Shown: positions 25,331 through 38,900 of the stretch, one piece after another
Numbering within the stretch: position 1 is the first letter of the stretch
How the letters are laid out: the number at the start of each line of letters is the position of its first letter
Assembly (NCBI GenBank): GCA_009823395.1
Contig: CM020505.1
Location: forward strand, 1,926,629 to 1,990,628
Source: Thamnaconus septentrionalis
Lineage: Eukaryota; Chordata; Actinopteri; Tetraodontiformes; Monacanthidae
Length of the DNA: 64,000 bases
Direction of reading: 5' to 3'
Program-made: the position numbers and the translations under genes
The notes under the pieces: generated by a model
What the model saw: the letters and a program-made list of their open reading frames with translations, nothing else
What the model was told of the DNA's origin: nothing
The model's database searches: none

Positions 25331-27589
25331 TAAACTCATTAAAAGGAAAGTGAAAAAGTATAATAGAGAGAAATACCACTTAAACCATCATACATGAAGC
25401 ACAAGCACGCCACGCACATTACAAAGAACCGCAGTTTATACATCGGTATGATGTTTTAAATTCTAACAGCCACGATATGGTTTCTATCAATTAAGTCCTA
25501 TTTAATTGAGACTTTTTAAGCTTTTCTGCTTAAATACCTTACCTTGTAAATTGCATCACCACATGATTTACTACTAATGCCTGCCTGGCTCAGTCCTTCC
25601 TCAAACATGTGATTAAGATATAAAATTAGCCATCTTGCGAGATCTCTTCATTGTTAGATAGATAGTTTCCCGTTAACACTAGGCCTTCTAATTCACTCAA
25701 TTCTTTGTTTCATTTTTGTTTTTTGTTGGGAATATTTGTTCAGCGAAGGGTGCAATCATAAAAATCTAGTTTGCCTTTATTCAAAATATTTTTCATTGCA
25801 TTACATCATGACTTATCTTCATATGTAACACAACCACCATGCTGTTTGGTGTGCCTTTTATTTCATTTCGAAGTCAGAGCGAAATTGTTCAGTGCGCTTT
25901 TTAAAAATGCCAAGGGCACTCTGTCAAAGTATTCATTGTGTTTACTAGTATATCAAAGTGTCTCCTATACTGATACTGAAGCAGGATGAAAAATTCAGAC
26001 TGTCGCTTTTGAAATTTGTTTTGCACTCTAAAGGTTATTATTCTGTCTGAAATTTTTACACATCTTTGTTTTATTCTTATCCTTTGCAAACTGATGCAAC
26101 ACCACACAAATTTCTTCCACTATGCACTGTAGTTACCACTGGTACAAACTGGTGCTTGTTTTGCCCTTGTTCATTTTGAAGTGCTCACCAATTTGATGAT
26201 TACTTGAAAGATGGTGAATTTTTATCTTTCACAAAAATATTAAATGTTTGAATGTACATTTTGCTTAAATGGGCAGTGTTGTTTAGGTGGCGTGGAAGCT
26301 TTAATGTGAAATCATTGACAGTGATTTGCCATGTATTGATGGCAAGGGTGATGTCATAGTGTTTTGTTCTTAGTTCATCGGTCCATATATTTTTCATTGC
26401 CTGAAATGTCTGCAGCTCTGTTAGCGTTTTTACTTTGTTTCTGTTTTGCCAGAGTTGTTAGACAAAACTTAATGGATTGCCCTTTTAAATTGAATATTTC
26501 GAAAGACATTATGTATATGATCATGCATCTCGAGAATAAATGGCTTTCCAAACTCCCTTAGCTATAGACATTTAAAAAAAAAAAAAAACTAACTGAAGTC
26601 ATTGTCAGTATGGACCAGTGAACAAATAACTTCTGTCTACACTTTGGTATCTGTGTGTGCCACCTGTGCAAGTGACAGAGATTTTGATGATATCACATTT
26701 CTCAGAAATGAAACTGAAACTGCAGACTTTCAAAATCATTTGTGATCCTCAGCTAACCTAAGCTTCTCTGTTGGATTTGATGCTGATATGGAAATCCTGA
26801 GTCAGTTTTGACATAGTCTCTGAGTACTAAATATTTTTAGTTTTTTGTTGACATAATCCTTGTCCACTTTTGCTGTCTTAGACGATTCGTGACTTGCATC
26901 TCTGACTCTAGCATTTAACACAGTTCACACATACACTGAAAAGGTATTTTATGGAATTAATTCAAATCTAATTTTATACTAATATTTTCCTTTTTTTGTT
27001 AATAATTTGGGGAGAAAATAAACACTTCCTTTTGTCTTGTGCCTGTACACAAAAGAAACTTAACCACATATTTTATAGTAATCAGTTGTTTCCTCACGTG
27101 GATGCTCCCATAAACTGATGTCCATTAAAATCTATCACCCACTTGTTAGCTTGCATTACCGTTAGTTGTCTTCCACAGTGTGACTTTGCCTCACCAAATG
27201 GACATCACACTCTTCTCCTATAGCACTGATGCATTTGATTAGCTTTCCATTTAATATCAAAAATCCCAGTCTATCATTTTCTCTCTGTATCTCTCTCTCT
27301 CTTTTCTTTGCTATTTTTTGCTGCATCTTTTGGTTTCTGGCAATCTCACACACAGAAACACGCTATTCCTCCATCACACTCCAGTTCCCATGTTGACTGA
27401 GATGACAGTTGAAACCACTCCCTAACTGGTTGGCTGTCAAGCACCACTTTGTCCCCGTCACTCAAATGTCTTCACTTGACTGTCTCTTTGTCATTACCAT
27501 TAGCTAAGGGTCAATGCTTTTCCATTTGAATTTCATGATCTCTTTATTTTTCAGAACACCCCCCTCCCAACCAACCCTCACCCTCCAAA

Positions 27590-27616
27590 ATAATAATAAT
27601 AATAATAATAATAATA
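27590..27616. repeat. (AAT)n microsatellite
   Basis: About nine tandem AAT units in the intron. Confidence 0.93.
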
Positions 27617-30600
27617 AAGTCAATAAAATGGATAAGGAGTTAACCTTTTAATTAAAAAGAGAAAAAAAAATGTGTGCAAACACAAGTGGCATTTGGAGAG
27701 ATGCAGGTTTAGATTGATGAATAAGAGATGACAGAAAGGAAGGGACGGGGTAATAATGTAACGGGGCCAATCATGCCCCAGTGGTTCTACTAATCATATA
27801 AACAAGGTCACTGTCCGCCAGAGCCAAACTGGCAGGGTACATGAATGCATCAGTGGCAGCGCCCTCTCCGGTTTCGTGCCTGTACCCTCTGCACTGTTTT
27901 CTCCTTGTGTTTGGGTCACTTAGTAAATCAGTTGGACGTTCATGCAGCTGCCCACTCACTGTTCAGCTGGAACCCCAGTATCTTGGTGCGTTTTAAAGAT
28001 AGAATTTAAATGGTTTGGAGTTTGTTTGTTCGATTTTTGTTCTTATCACTGCTGTTTGTTTGTTTGTTTGTTTTTTTTTTTGCGTTCACACGATACACTC
28101 ACCAGTTAGATTCACTAAAACTAAAGCAATTGTAGACATCATCTTGCTGAAAGTCCTGTTTCTGTTCTGAGCTGGACAGAACAACGCACGCAGAGCATGT
28201 GAGGAAATATTGGTGAGTGCTCTCAAATAAACTACAGAACAAATGCATGAGCTTTTCAAAAACATAATTCCACAACTGCAAAAGCATGGATACTGGATGT
28301 TTTGGGGCGTTGAATGAATCAGACACCTTCACCCAGGCGACCTACCATAGCTGAGGAGGCTCCTGCCTGTGTCGCAGCAGCATCCAACTACAGATATGCT
28401 TTCTTGACACAACCCAGCTAGTTTTGTGCTTCAATTAAAAGAAAAAAAAAAACGCTTGAACTTGGTTGCTGTTTCCACCATTTGTACTGGCCATTATTTG
28501 TATCTTCAGTCACTAATAACATTTCTTGCTACGCCAAATTTATTTTTTCTATTCATTAATGCTGTTTGTTTTATTCTTTCTTTGTGGATCCGGATGACAA
28601 TGCTTAAGACTAACAAATCGTACCGCCTAGCTTGATTTTAGAGAAATAGTAATGAGGCAGCCATCACAAAAACAAACGACTATTTAACCAAGCTTCTGAG
28701 GCAGTCTAGCATCCCTGCAAAGCCCTAAACTAACCCCTTATTATCTCCACTCTGATCAATGCAAGCAACAACAGACAGCAGCAAAGCTTCTCTGATTGTT
28801 CCCAGACAGAGGATGTTACTTGCTGTCATGGCACATTGTGTTTTTCTCTAAAGTTATTTACTGCTCATCTTCCCCCCAATTTCTCCTCTGTTCCTGTGTT
28901 TGTCTTGTGCTACTTCTTTGATTGCTCTTGTGATAATTACAAGTGGGATTGTGCCGCAGGCGCTCCCAAATACTCTCGTCTCACACAGCCATTGTTCATT
29001 AGATGTTGGTGTGAGGTGGCTGAGGTGTTGTTTTATGTCTAAATGTGCTGAATTAGTGTGAGACCGTTGATTGTTTGTTCTAACGAATAGGAATCTGTCG
29101 CGTCTACAGCAGATTTCACATACACTTGTTTGAAATATGCTTGTTTCGTGTCAGAAAGGCAGCATTCAACATATTTCTTTGTAAAGTTCAGAGCTTGAAT
29201 GTTAAATGCTGAAATCAAGCATTGATTTGAAATAATCACAAACACTGGTGAGCCAGAATATCTTTTCTTGTTTTTTCAGTTGAAAGGATCCTGCAAAGGC
29301 TGGAAAAACAGCTGCTTAGTTTTTGGAAGGAAAGCAGGATTTCTCTGTTGCAGGAATAAGTTATAGCTTGGGATGGATTCATCATTATCACCTAACAAAA
29401 TCATGCATTTCAAGGAATTATTATGTTGTTCTGAATCTCTAACAAAGTTATTGGTATGGGGTGGTCGAGGTGCGATTTTTCACTTTTCTTTTTTTCATGT
29501 AACAGGGAGTCGTGAACAAAAAATCAGCACTCTTCCTGAGCAGGCAAAACAGGCAGGTACAACAGAAGGGATCACACTGAGTAAAAGAGTTTAGCTTCCT
29601 TTATATATTTAAAAAAAAATAAATTGCTACGGCTGTCATACCAGGCTTTTCTGATACAGAAAGGCTGGAATTGATTTAGCTTTGATTCCCCGGCCCGAGC
29701 TTTGGCCTGATTCATGCAGTGTGAATCGATGCAGCTGTATCTTAGACATTAAGCCTGGCACATTGATTTGGTGAATCTTGACACCAAGTGTGTGCGTGCA
29801 TATTTGTCTGTCTGTCTGCATTTGTGCGTCATTCCTTTGACTTTTGTATTGCTTATTTATTTTCTGGAAGGTTTTAAATCTATAAACGAAAAGCTGCAAC
29901 TGCGGATTTTAAACGCGACGCCACACGATGTGATTCAAATGATTTCAACGTTTGCTCTTTCACTTTTGTTTTAAGTGCTTCTGCAGCACAGCTGACTGAG
30001 ACAATTATTGCGATTATTATTGTTATATATTAATAAATTATGATAATTGTTGCTATTTAATGCACGCCTTTTTTTTTTACGGTCAAATCTGTGAACGTTT
30101 AGCAGCGTTGGTCTCTCAGCCATTTACAATATTAACCCCATCTTTAGCCCATTCAGCCTCTGACTCTCTGCATATGAGAGAGAGCACATCTGTATCATGG
30201 CTATGGGCCCCTTGAGAGTTTGTAGAAAGAACGAGATAGATGACACACTTAGAGTAAAGGCCTTTCTTCCCCCCCCAAAGCCAACTCCATTAAGAATTTG
30301 TTTTTGTTAAACCATCAATACATACAAGTGCACACATTTACTTGTACAGGAGTTGGGTTTTTTTGTACAGTTTTCAAAGTGTATGTACACAAACACAGAC
30401 ACCCTATGGTGCACACACCTCCACCTGAGGTCACTGCCTCACACCTCACTTGGCCACTTTGAAATTCTCCCCTGGGTGTTGGCTAACAACCGGTTACAAA
30501 ATGGAATGCGACTATTGCGATGGGTTTCCTCATTTGTAGAGGGCACACACCTCAGTTCAGCCCTCTATTGATTTAAATCAATAAGGGCCAATCTCATCAA

Positions 30601-33600
30601 CAGCACTGTCCTTGTCCTACAGATGTCTGTCTTCCAACGAACTGTCAGGCATGCGTGATTAGCTACAGCTTTCTGCTCGACATCTATACCTCAGCGGCGA
30701 TTAGTTTAATGTGTTCCCCAAAGCCGTGATGCGTACAACCTTGTATTTCACCACATCATTTGTCTGCCGTATTGATTAGTTGTTCATTGAGTGGAACAAA
30801 GCTGGCCAGCGCTAAGTCCAATGTCCCTTAAGGAATATGAAGTCGGTGGGACAATTGGCTGTGAATGCACACATTTGTATTACTGGACAATTGACATGTT
30901 TTTAGCCTGCGTAAAAACATTCTATGTTCTTCAGATGGTTGTGTGGACCATTGAGGCATGTATTTTTAATTGCTGGGCCTGTCTGAAAGTCAGTGGAGGA
31001 GCCTCTGGACAGAGGCCGAGTTGAACTCAACTGGGCTGCCCCGTCACTTCATTTGTTCCCTCACTGATTGCCTCCCTCGCTCTCTCACTCTCCCTGCATT
31101 AGTGTAAGTGGTTCTGGCTGACCTTGACGAGGGTAAAGCCATCTTTCTAACTGCATTGACATGTCATAGAGGTCCGTCAGTTCAGGAGAGCGCTGTGGAA
31201 CCTCAGCGCACAGAACCGTGTGAACTTCTTGTGTAAAATTACCCCTCCCCCCCACCACCCTCCCCCCTCGCACCACCACCACCACCACATTCTTGTTTTT
31301 CAGATGTCCTCTAGAGAAAAAAATAACGTTTTCCTATAACTTTCCCGTTTCCTGTCAATGCTCTGAGTTCCTTGCAGCCATGAATTAGGAAATATCAACG
31401 CCAATGATGTGAGCCATACATGGATGGGTTGTTAATTTAATATTAGACTGAGTTTAGACATGATTTATTGTTTTTGTCTTTTCTAATTTGTGAAGCCAAA
31501 ATGTGAATCACTGATTTACCTAATTTTATCATAACAGCTCAGTCATAATAAGTCCTTAAGTAAATGTAATGTAATGTAATGTACTATAGTAAAACATACA
31601 TAGGAAATGTTTAAATGAATATTTCATTTTAAAAGCATACTTGTGTCAAAAATGAGCCTGCTGTCAGGCTGATGGCGCTCCTTGTGCACCATGTGTCTTT
31701 TAATATTTGTGCCAATATATACTTACAAATACATTTCTCTTTCTGCAGAAACCACTTTCATTTTTCTTGTATTTAGTTTATTTATTTATTTATTCATAGC
31801 ATGTCACCCATCCTGAACCATCTTGACCTGATGTTTTGCCTGTCTTTCACATTTCACCGTGGGATGAGTTCATATGATCAATTTCTTTCCCTTCCTCCAA
31901 CTGGTGGGTGTTTGCGTACATGCGGTGTGTGTGTGTGTGTGTGTGCGTGCAAGCACGCCTGCCCACAGGCTCTTTCGCGAGTGTTTCATGTTTATTATTC
32001 AAAGATCATGTCTGAAATCGAGAAGAAGCATAAAATATGCATATTGTTGAATTCAGTTGATAGCCAAATATAAATCCTCTTCAGTGCTTTATTAGGGGCT
32101 GGCATGTATTCATTAATATATTGTTCATTTTTCCAGTGTAGAGTGATTACATTCAATACCATTGAGTTTTTGTGGCCATAGTTGACTTATCCCTTTTCTT
32201 ACATTATTCTATTATTATCAAAGTTTTAAGTAGAACTAAGCCAGTGTGGCTTTGATCGTAATAAAACTGTCCTGTCAGCAGCTGGCCTCACTTGCACTTT
32301 GCCTTCACTCATCTTACTGCGTCTTGTCAAATATTATGCTCTTTTCCTCTCTTTTTAACACCAGTTTAGATTCTAATGTCAGAGGGGAAGAAATGGTCAA
32401 CTTTCATCTTTAAATGGTTGTTTTGTGATTCTTTATGAGGCTGAAAGTCTGAAAGGCTTTGTGTGAGCATAATAAGTTCATAGAAATGGAAAGGAATTGT
32501 GAGTTCCAGAAGGTAGGAGACCAAAGGAAGGCAAATGAGATAAAGTAAGGAGGAAGTGTGCACTAGTTTGAAAGGGAGTGCAAACCCTTTGTTGATGCAA
32601 ACAGGATGGTTACCAGATGGGTTTTGTCAGCGGGCGAGGAGAACAGAAAGAGGGAAATAGTTAAGAGATGGAGGCTGATGTGGCTGTCTGTAATGCGATA
32701 TGGCAGATGTGATTTTATTTTTAGGACACAAGGCCCCAGAACGATAGGTTTTATAGGTTTTGAGTGGGTTGATCTTTTTAAATATTCAACTTCAATGAAA
32801 TATGGAGCATGACTCCAGGCTGTTTGGAATTCATAAGTCTGTTTGGCAGAACTGGCCTTGCATATTGAGAGCTGTCAGGGTCTGCCTAAGTGTTAAACAC
32901 AGGCGTTTAGCTGGCAGTCAGGACAATGGCCTCCACTGGAACCTTAAATATTGAATTACCTATTGGTGTCACATGGGAGTTTTCCAGAATATCGTGTATA
33001 AGAGTATGGTGGTGTTGCTACGGTAACTGAGTACGGGGTTCTTTAATTCAGCTATTAAAAAAACAATATCAATCTTTCTTTGTATCTTGCATAAAGTAAT
33101 GTTAAACCAGTTGATTAAATCATCTACAGTACAATGAACTTTAGCAAATTTGAAGTCATGCAAATTAAATGAAAAAATCTTATGATTTCATGAGAGTGCG
33201 ACAGCACAGCATCAGTTCTTTCCCTGTTTGTCTCAAAAGCCTTAAACTGATTTTTTTTTTTTTTTTTAAGACATTGGAGCTATTATATTGTTCAGTCAAT
33301 AATATTTTTGTCAGGTTTTAAATTATTGAAGAAAATAAAAACAATGTTCAATAGTTCTTCCAAATTGAATCCAAACTATCGAAATTTATGATCAATCCTT
33401 CAATAAAGACAAACAACAAAATAACTTCTTTGTCAACCAAATTTTGATTGCACCCACTTTCCCCAAACAGTCTTCTTGAAGACCTTTTTTCATGGCAGAT
33501 TGAAGAATGTTTTGCTTTATTAAAGGCTTCCTACAAAGGAGAGCTGTGCTTGAGCATCAATGTAGTTGTATGATGCTTTGCATTTGCTGCACTATTCGTG

Positions 33601-36600
33601 CCCCACGATGCGGCTTTATGTTCAACTACACACCTGCACCACAGCAGCCACTCTTTCCCCTACTGTGAACAGTAGGCTGTTGTTGCTTTGCACCTCATGC
33701 AGAAAGAAAGGATGTTAATTCTTTCACACATTGTGATGGGCTTCATACCTCACAGCCTGAGGTAATTGGCCCAAAGCTGGTTAGTGGCGCCCCTAACTCA
33801 TTTCCAGACTCTTTAAGCCATGGATCCCAGACTGTGAAATAAATGCACTTCTCCATCCTTTACGTCCATTGAAACCGGCAGACGCTATAAAATGGCAGTT
33901 GGACTTTCCCCGCAGTGCGAGAGCACGATTTTTTTTATGGCTTCTTGAATCCACCTCTAATGTGTTTTTTATGTTTTCTAGGGCCTTATTATTGTTTGTG
34001 AGCAGCCACTGTCTCTGAAAGGTGCTGCATTAATAATCTTTACTTACTTAATTCATGCCAGAGGCTGCAGAGTGCGCAGACTGCACACCTGTATCAGTGG
34101 GAAAGCCAGTGTGTATCAGAGTGTGTAACTCTGTGATGAGTGTCTGTCATGTTGCCTTGCTGCGTTTGTGTGTGATGTTTGCTTTTTATGAGCGTGCAAG
34201 TGTTTGCGGGAGGCAGAGGGAAGCAGAGTACCCAGGAAGTGATGCTGATCCTGTATTAGAACATTTTCAGTCCATTACCCAGCACAGGGATATAATTAGA
34301 GTAAAGCAGGAGTAAGAGTCCCGGCTGCTGCAACCATCTGCCAAGTGTCTTTGGTCTTTGTAATAACACTGGACCATCCTGTTTCTTAGAATAAGTCTTA
34401 CACATGCTGATACGTTTATTAGCTTGTTTTACTTTGTAAATTGTATATGTGTTCCAGTCATTCTTTATTTATGTATTTATTTATTGTAAGTGCAGAATAA
34501 TTAAAGTGGTTGTAAATAGTATATGAATGATTTAAACAACCTTCAAATAATGTGACTACTTTACCTCTGTAAATGACATTTTAGTGTATTTTTTCCACAT
34601 CGTGTTCAAGAACCTTGGGTGCCGTCATAAAAGCAATCAATTTCTGATGTGACTGCCTGAATTTACCTTTCTGCAAGCAGACGGAATCACAGTATTTTCT
34701 TCCTGTGCTCCTTCTCCAGCAACATTGTGTCTTTTATCAAAAATGAACTATTTCTCACAAGGCACAATTATCGTGATTGCCATGATTCACACATCTCTCG
34801 AAACTACTTCCTGCAATTGATGATGTGCCAGATGGATTGTGCGGTCCATAAAAACAGAAGCCTTTCGTTGTTCATTTTAATTGTTTTCTCAATAGTGTTT
34901 CTCATGCATCGCGAGCCAGCAGCGTGCGCAGGGTAGCAGTACTAGTAGCGAGGAACCGGGCTGCCTTTTGAAACATTGTTAGATGCACCAAGGCGTGCTA
35001 ACACAATGTCACGCTCGGCTGCAGCTCACAGTGGCTGGGGTTCACACTGAACCACAGAGGACTGGAGGGACATCCAGCTCAGCCCTTTGACATCTGAGGA
35101 AACCTTCTTGGATTTTAGTCGCAAGCCACCCCTGACTTATTCATCACCTTTCTCTGTACCTTATCATGATTGCAAGCAGGACTCAATCAATGATGTGCAG
35201 ATGGGCCTGGTGGGTGAAAGAGGTCTCTCAAGCATGTTTGGGTCCCTAAGTCCAGTGTCATTTATGCAGATGTATGAATTTCTTTATGGTTGAGTCATAA
35301 AGGGTGTCCTATAAATGTCAAGAAACTGAACTTGGAAACTTGAACCAGGCTGCTTTAAATCCAGGCTTTGTCTGCTGTAGTTGGACATTTCTTCCAATGT
35401 GGCTTGAAAAGAAATCTCCTTTTTTTAAACTGAATTATCAAGCTTTTTTTTTTCCCCATAAAAAAAAAAATCCAACAATATAAATTGTAAGAGCACTGCT
35501 CCAATATCCACTTGCAATACGTTTGAATGATCGTGTCTGGAGGATTGTGTAGACCTGCTGCATTTAAAATGTCTTGACAGTGCCTTTGTTGTTGTAATTG
35601 GCACGGTTTAAAAAAAAAAAAATGTGAGAGAACTACTAAGCCCCACAACAATATTATGCTTCTGAGAAAGCAGCAAATGGACAGTTTGGCAGCTGGAAAT
35701 TTTTCACGTTTTTGTCCGATAAATTACTGATAAAATTAGAACACACAGTTATTCTGCTATTCACCCTCATTCGCAGGCCAGCAACTAGCCTAACTAGAAC
35801 TTTTAGAATATAAAAGTGCCATCTAGCCGTGAATTGATAGAAGAATGGACATAATTATCTAGGAAGCGGAAATAAGACTACATTGTACACTCCTACGCGT
35901 CCTTCCAAAAGCCCTCCAGATGAAATTATAATTATCCAATTAGCCTTAAATCCATTCTGTTAAATACTTTATCATGTGTAACAGTTTTTCTCTCTCAACA
36001 TAGCTTGGGAAATTGCCTCAAGAGAATGAAACATTAAAGTGGACCAAGTTTTAGGACCGAGAGCAGTGGCACTTTCCCCCAATGCTCACAGATTGTTTTA
36101 GTGCAAGCTCAACAATCCATTCCCATACCTTCTTTGTTTTCTCTTCTGCGCCCTTATTGCCCCCCTCTGCTCTCTTCTCCCCTCGTCTTGTCCAAATCAT
36201 AGTCATCATCTCCAAATGTCAATGCCAATGTCTCAAGGCTGTTTGCTCTGCCCGTCTTGTTATCATCTCCCCATCATCCTATTTCTTCCACCGCTGGCCT
36301 CCCTTCCTGCCCCTTTCATTGCTTGTTTGCTACTCCTTATTCCTAATCTCCTTTGCTGTTTTTTGGATGTGACAGGGAAGTGAGACTGATGCCTCTGCCC
36401 CCTGAGATTACACACACACACACACACATGTCTGTCTTTCTGAGGATTTACATTAAATTCCATTAATTCTCCATTCCATTGTGCCTCCAACAAAAACCCA
36501 AACACCCAGAACCTGATTTACTGAGATCCCAAATAAGCCATGCAAATAAATTTCCCACGCTCACAGTTTGCGGGTATTGTTGCTTTGAAAGCTGCGGGTG

Positions 36601-38864
36601 ATGTACAAAGTCTGCCAACAGGCGCAAAAGTGGCAGAGACCGCCCTGTTTAAATAAGGGTTTTACCTGCCTAACCAGTCCTCACTGGTGAGAATATAGAA
36701 GAGCAGAGTGCTTACACGTGGGAAAAAATAATTAAAATTGCAGCCATTGAATTGTAACCCCAGACTGCACAGTCTCACGTGAGGTAATCGCTCAAAACCT
36801 CTGTGGCGCCGCTGTGTCCTCACTGGAGACGCCCGGGGCGGCGCTGCGTTCACCAGGCAGCTTTTCATACCAAAGCACCAATTGGGTAAAAGTAATGTGA
36901 GCAGGAGAAAATAGCGCCTGCTTTTGGGCCATGATGTATTTATTTTGATTGAGATGTTTTCCTCTTTTCTAAGTACTCTATAAGAGGCAAGTGCATTTCT
37001 GAAACGCCTTATAAGAAATGGATTTGAATCAGATTGCACGTGTCTGCAGCCCATGTTTTTGTGTGCGCGAAACAGCGCCAGTTAAAGGGTTCCTATAATG
37101 GAAAAACCGCCGTTTTCGGCCACACCAAGAATGAAAAGTCACAACTGGCATATTTCTACATGGGCTGGCTTCATCTGTGTTACTGCGCTGAAACAGCCCA
37201 TTCAGATTTCTAGAACACAATGCAACCTGATTATCACAGTAAGAGCTAGTAGCCATCTCCCCCATTAACTAGCGCTAGCAGTAAGCAGCTGGCCTTCTCA
37301 TGGGAGAGGTGCCGCTGTTCCAAGGTGGAGCCCCAGATGGAGCAGGTAGGAGGGCGAGGGGAGGATGAGTGAGGGAAGCACTTGTTTTGGAAGGCCTGAA
37401 GCTCAAACTAGGAGGAAAACAAACCTTGTTCCCTTTTTTATTGTTGGAAGTAGACGACCAAAATAAATTTTTTTGTATCTGGAAATTGGCCTAGCAGGGC
37501 CCCTTTAGTCGTGGCCTTTCAAATGTCCTAAACAAAAACGCAAAAACAACCAGTAGATCAGTTTTAGAATTTGTGTGTGTGTGCTATGACATTTGTAAGG
37601 TTTTTGGGTTTTTTTTTACAGCGGCAAACCTTTAGTAAATCAGGGCCCTTAACAGCCTCCAAACAACTTTAACACACACGCACACACACAGGTTTGAATA
37701 TATTGAAGATTCTGCTCTCAGTGGGTGGTGTGTAGCCAGGTAATGGTCTTTAATTACAGCCACTCTAATGCATACCGACAGCCCAACAAGCCGTCTGCTC
37801 CCTTTTCAACGGGACGAGCTGGAGGACATTCAGGCTCCATGTTTCAGTCTTACTTTCATAGAAAAGGACAGATAGTTAAAGACATGGAAAGGGATACTCC
37901 TTTCTGTATTTTTCAAAATGTTTTTAAGTCTTATTCTATTCAGAGCTGCACATTGCAAAAAATGCAAATAAAGTATAATTTCGATGTTTGGAACCTGGAG
38001 AGGTATTAACATATAATAATAATATAATACAATTACGATTTGTAATGAAAATATGTAGGAAATCGGAAAAGAGTTTAGTTTTAACTAACTTCACAAATTC
38101 CTTTTGGATTTCCTCAGAAGCTGTCGACAGCTGCCATGTGATTCATTGCATGTGTTTTAGGAAATGTCTGCAGAGAGAGAGCAGTTTCAGTGTTCATATA
38201 TATATTTCTTGAGCCTGCATGACCAGTCTCCTCTTAAAGCGATCAAACACTGCAAACTTGATAAGAGTGAAGAGAAAGGGGGAGGGTGGGAGAGATGAGA
38301 GGAAAGACTCATCTGCATCTGTATTTGAAGTGGCAAATGCAAATGGACTAAATGATCTGACGGCGGGGGGAAAGTGAATTCCTCTCTGCAGCTATTTGCT
38401 ATTTTGCAGCTATTTTGACAGGGAAAGAAAAGTACTTTTTCTATTGGACATTGCCTTTTAGTCTGCCAGTCTCTCAGACATTTAATGAAACCACCACGGC
38501 TCAGTTTTGAAAACTCATGATGATGTTCTCAACCCATTCCGAGTGTGAAGTTGTCTGTTTTTCGGGGGATCTCACTTGTCTTCTGTTGTGAAAGGACTGT
38601 CAGGAGGCAGCTAGAAGGCTGCCGGCTGTGTGCGACGTTCTCCACTGTAAAAGCTGAGAACGCGAGGAGCCGTAACGAGCTCAGTGTGCCCAGAGCTTTT
38701 CATCTGTTTTTCCTCTTCAGAGCTGCTGTCCACTACGGTGAAGGACAGACGGAACTTTTGTAAAAGACTTGTAGATTTGACCGAGTTGTCTTGTTCTCCT
38801 GCTTTACAGAATTTGAAAATACCAACCAATGGGCTTTTTCTTGTGTGTTGACCAACAGACCTTC

Positions 38865-38900
38865 TCTGCATGGAGAGAGCGTCTGTTCTCTCCATGCAGA
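38865..38900. repeat. perfect 14-bp hairpin with 8-nt loop
   Basis: The arm tctgcatggagaga at 38865-38878 is followed by the loop gcgtctgt and its exact reverse complement tctctccatgcaga at 38887-38900. No repeat family with these ends was recognised. The stem is too short for a typical miRNA precursor. Confidence 0.85.
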
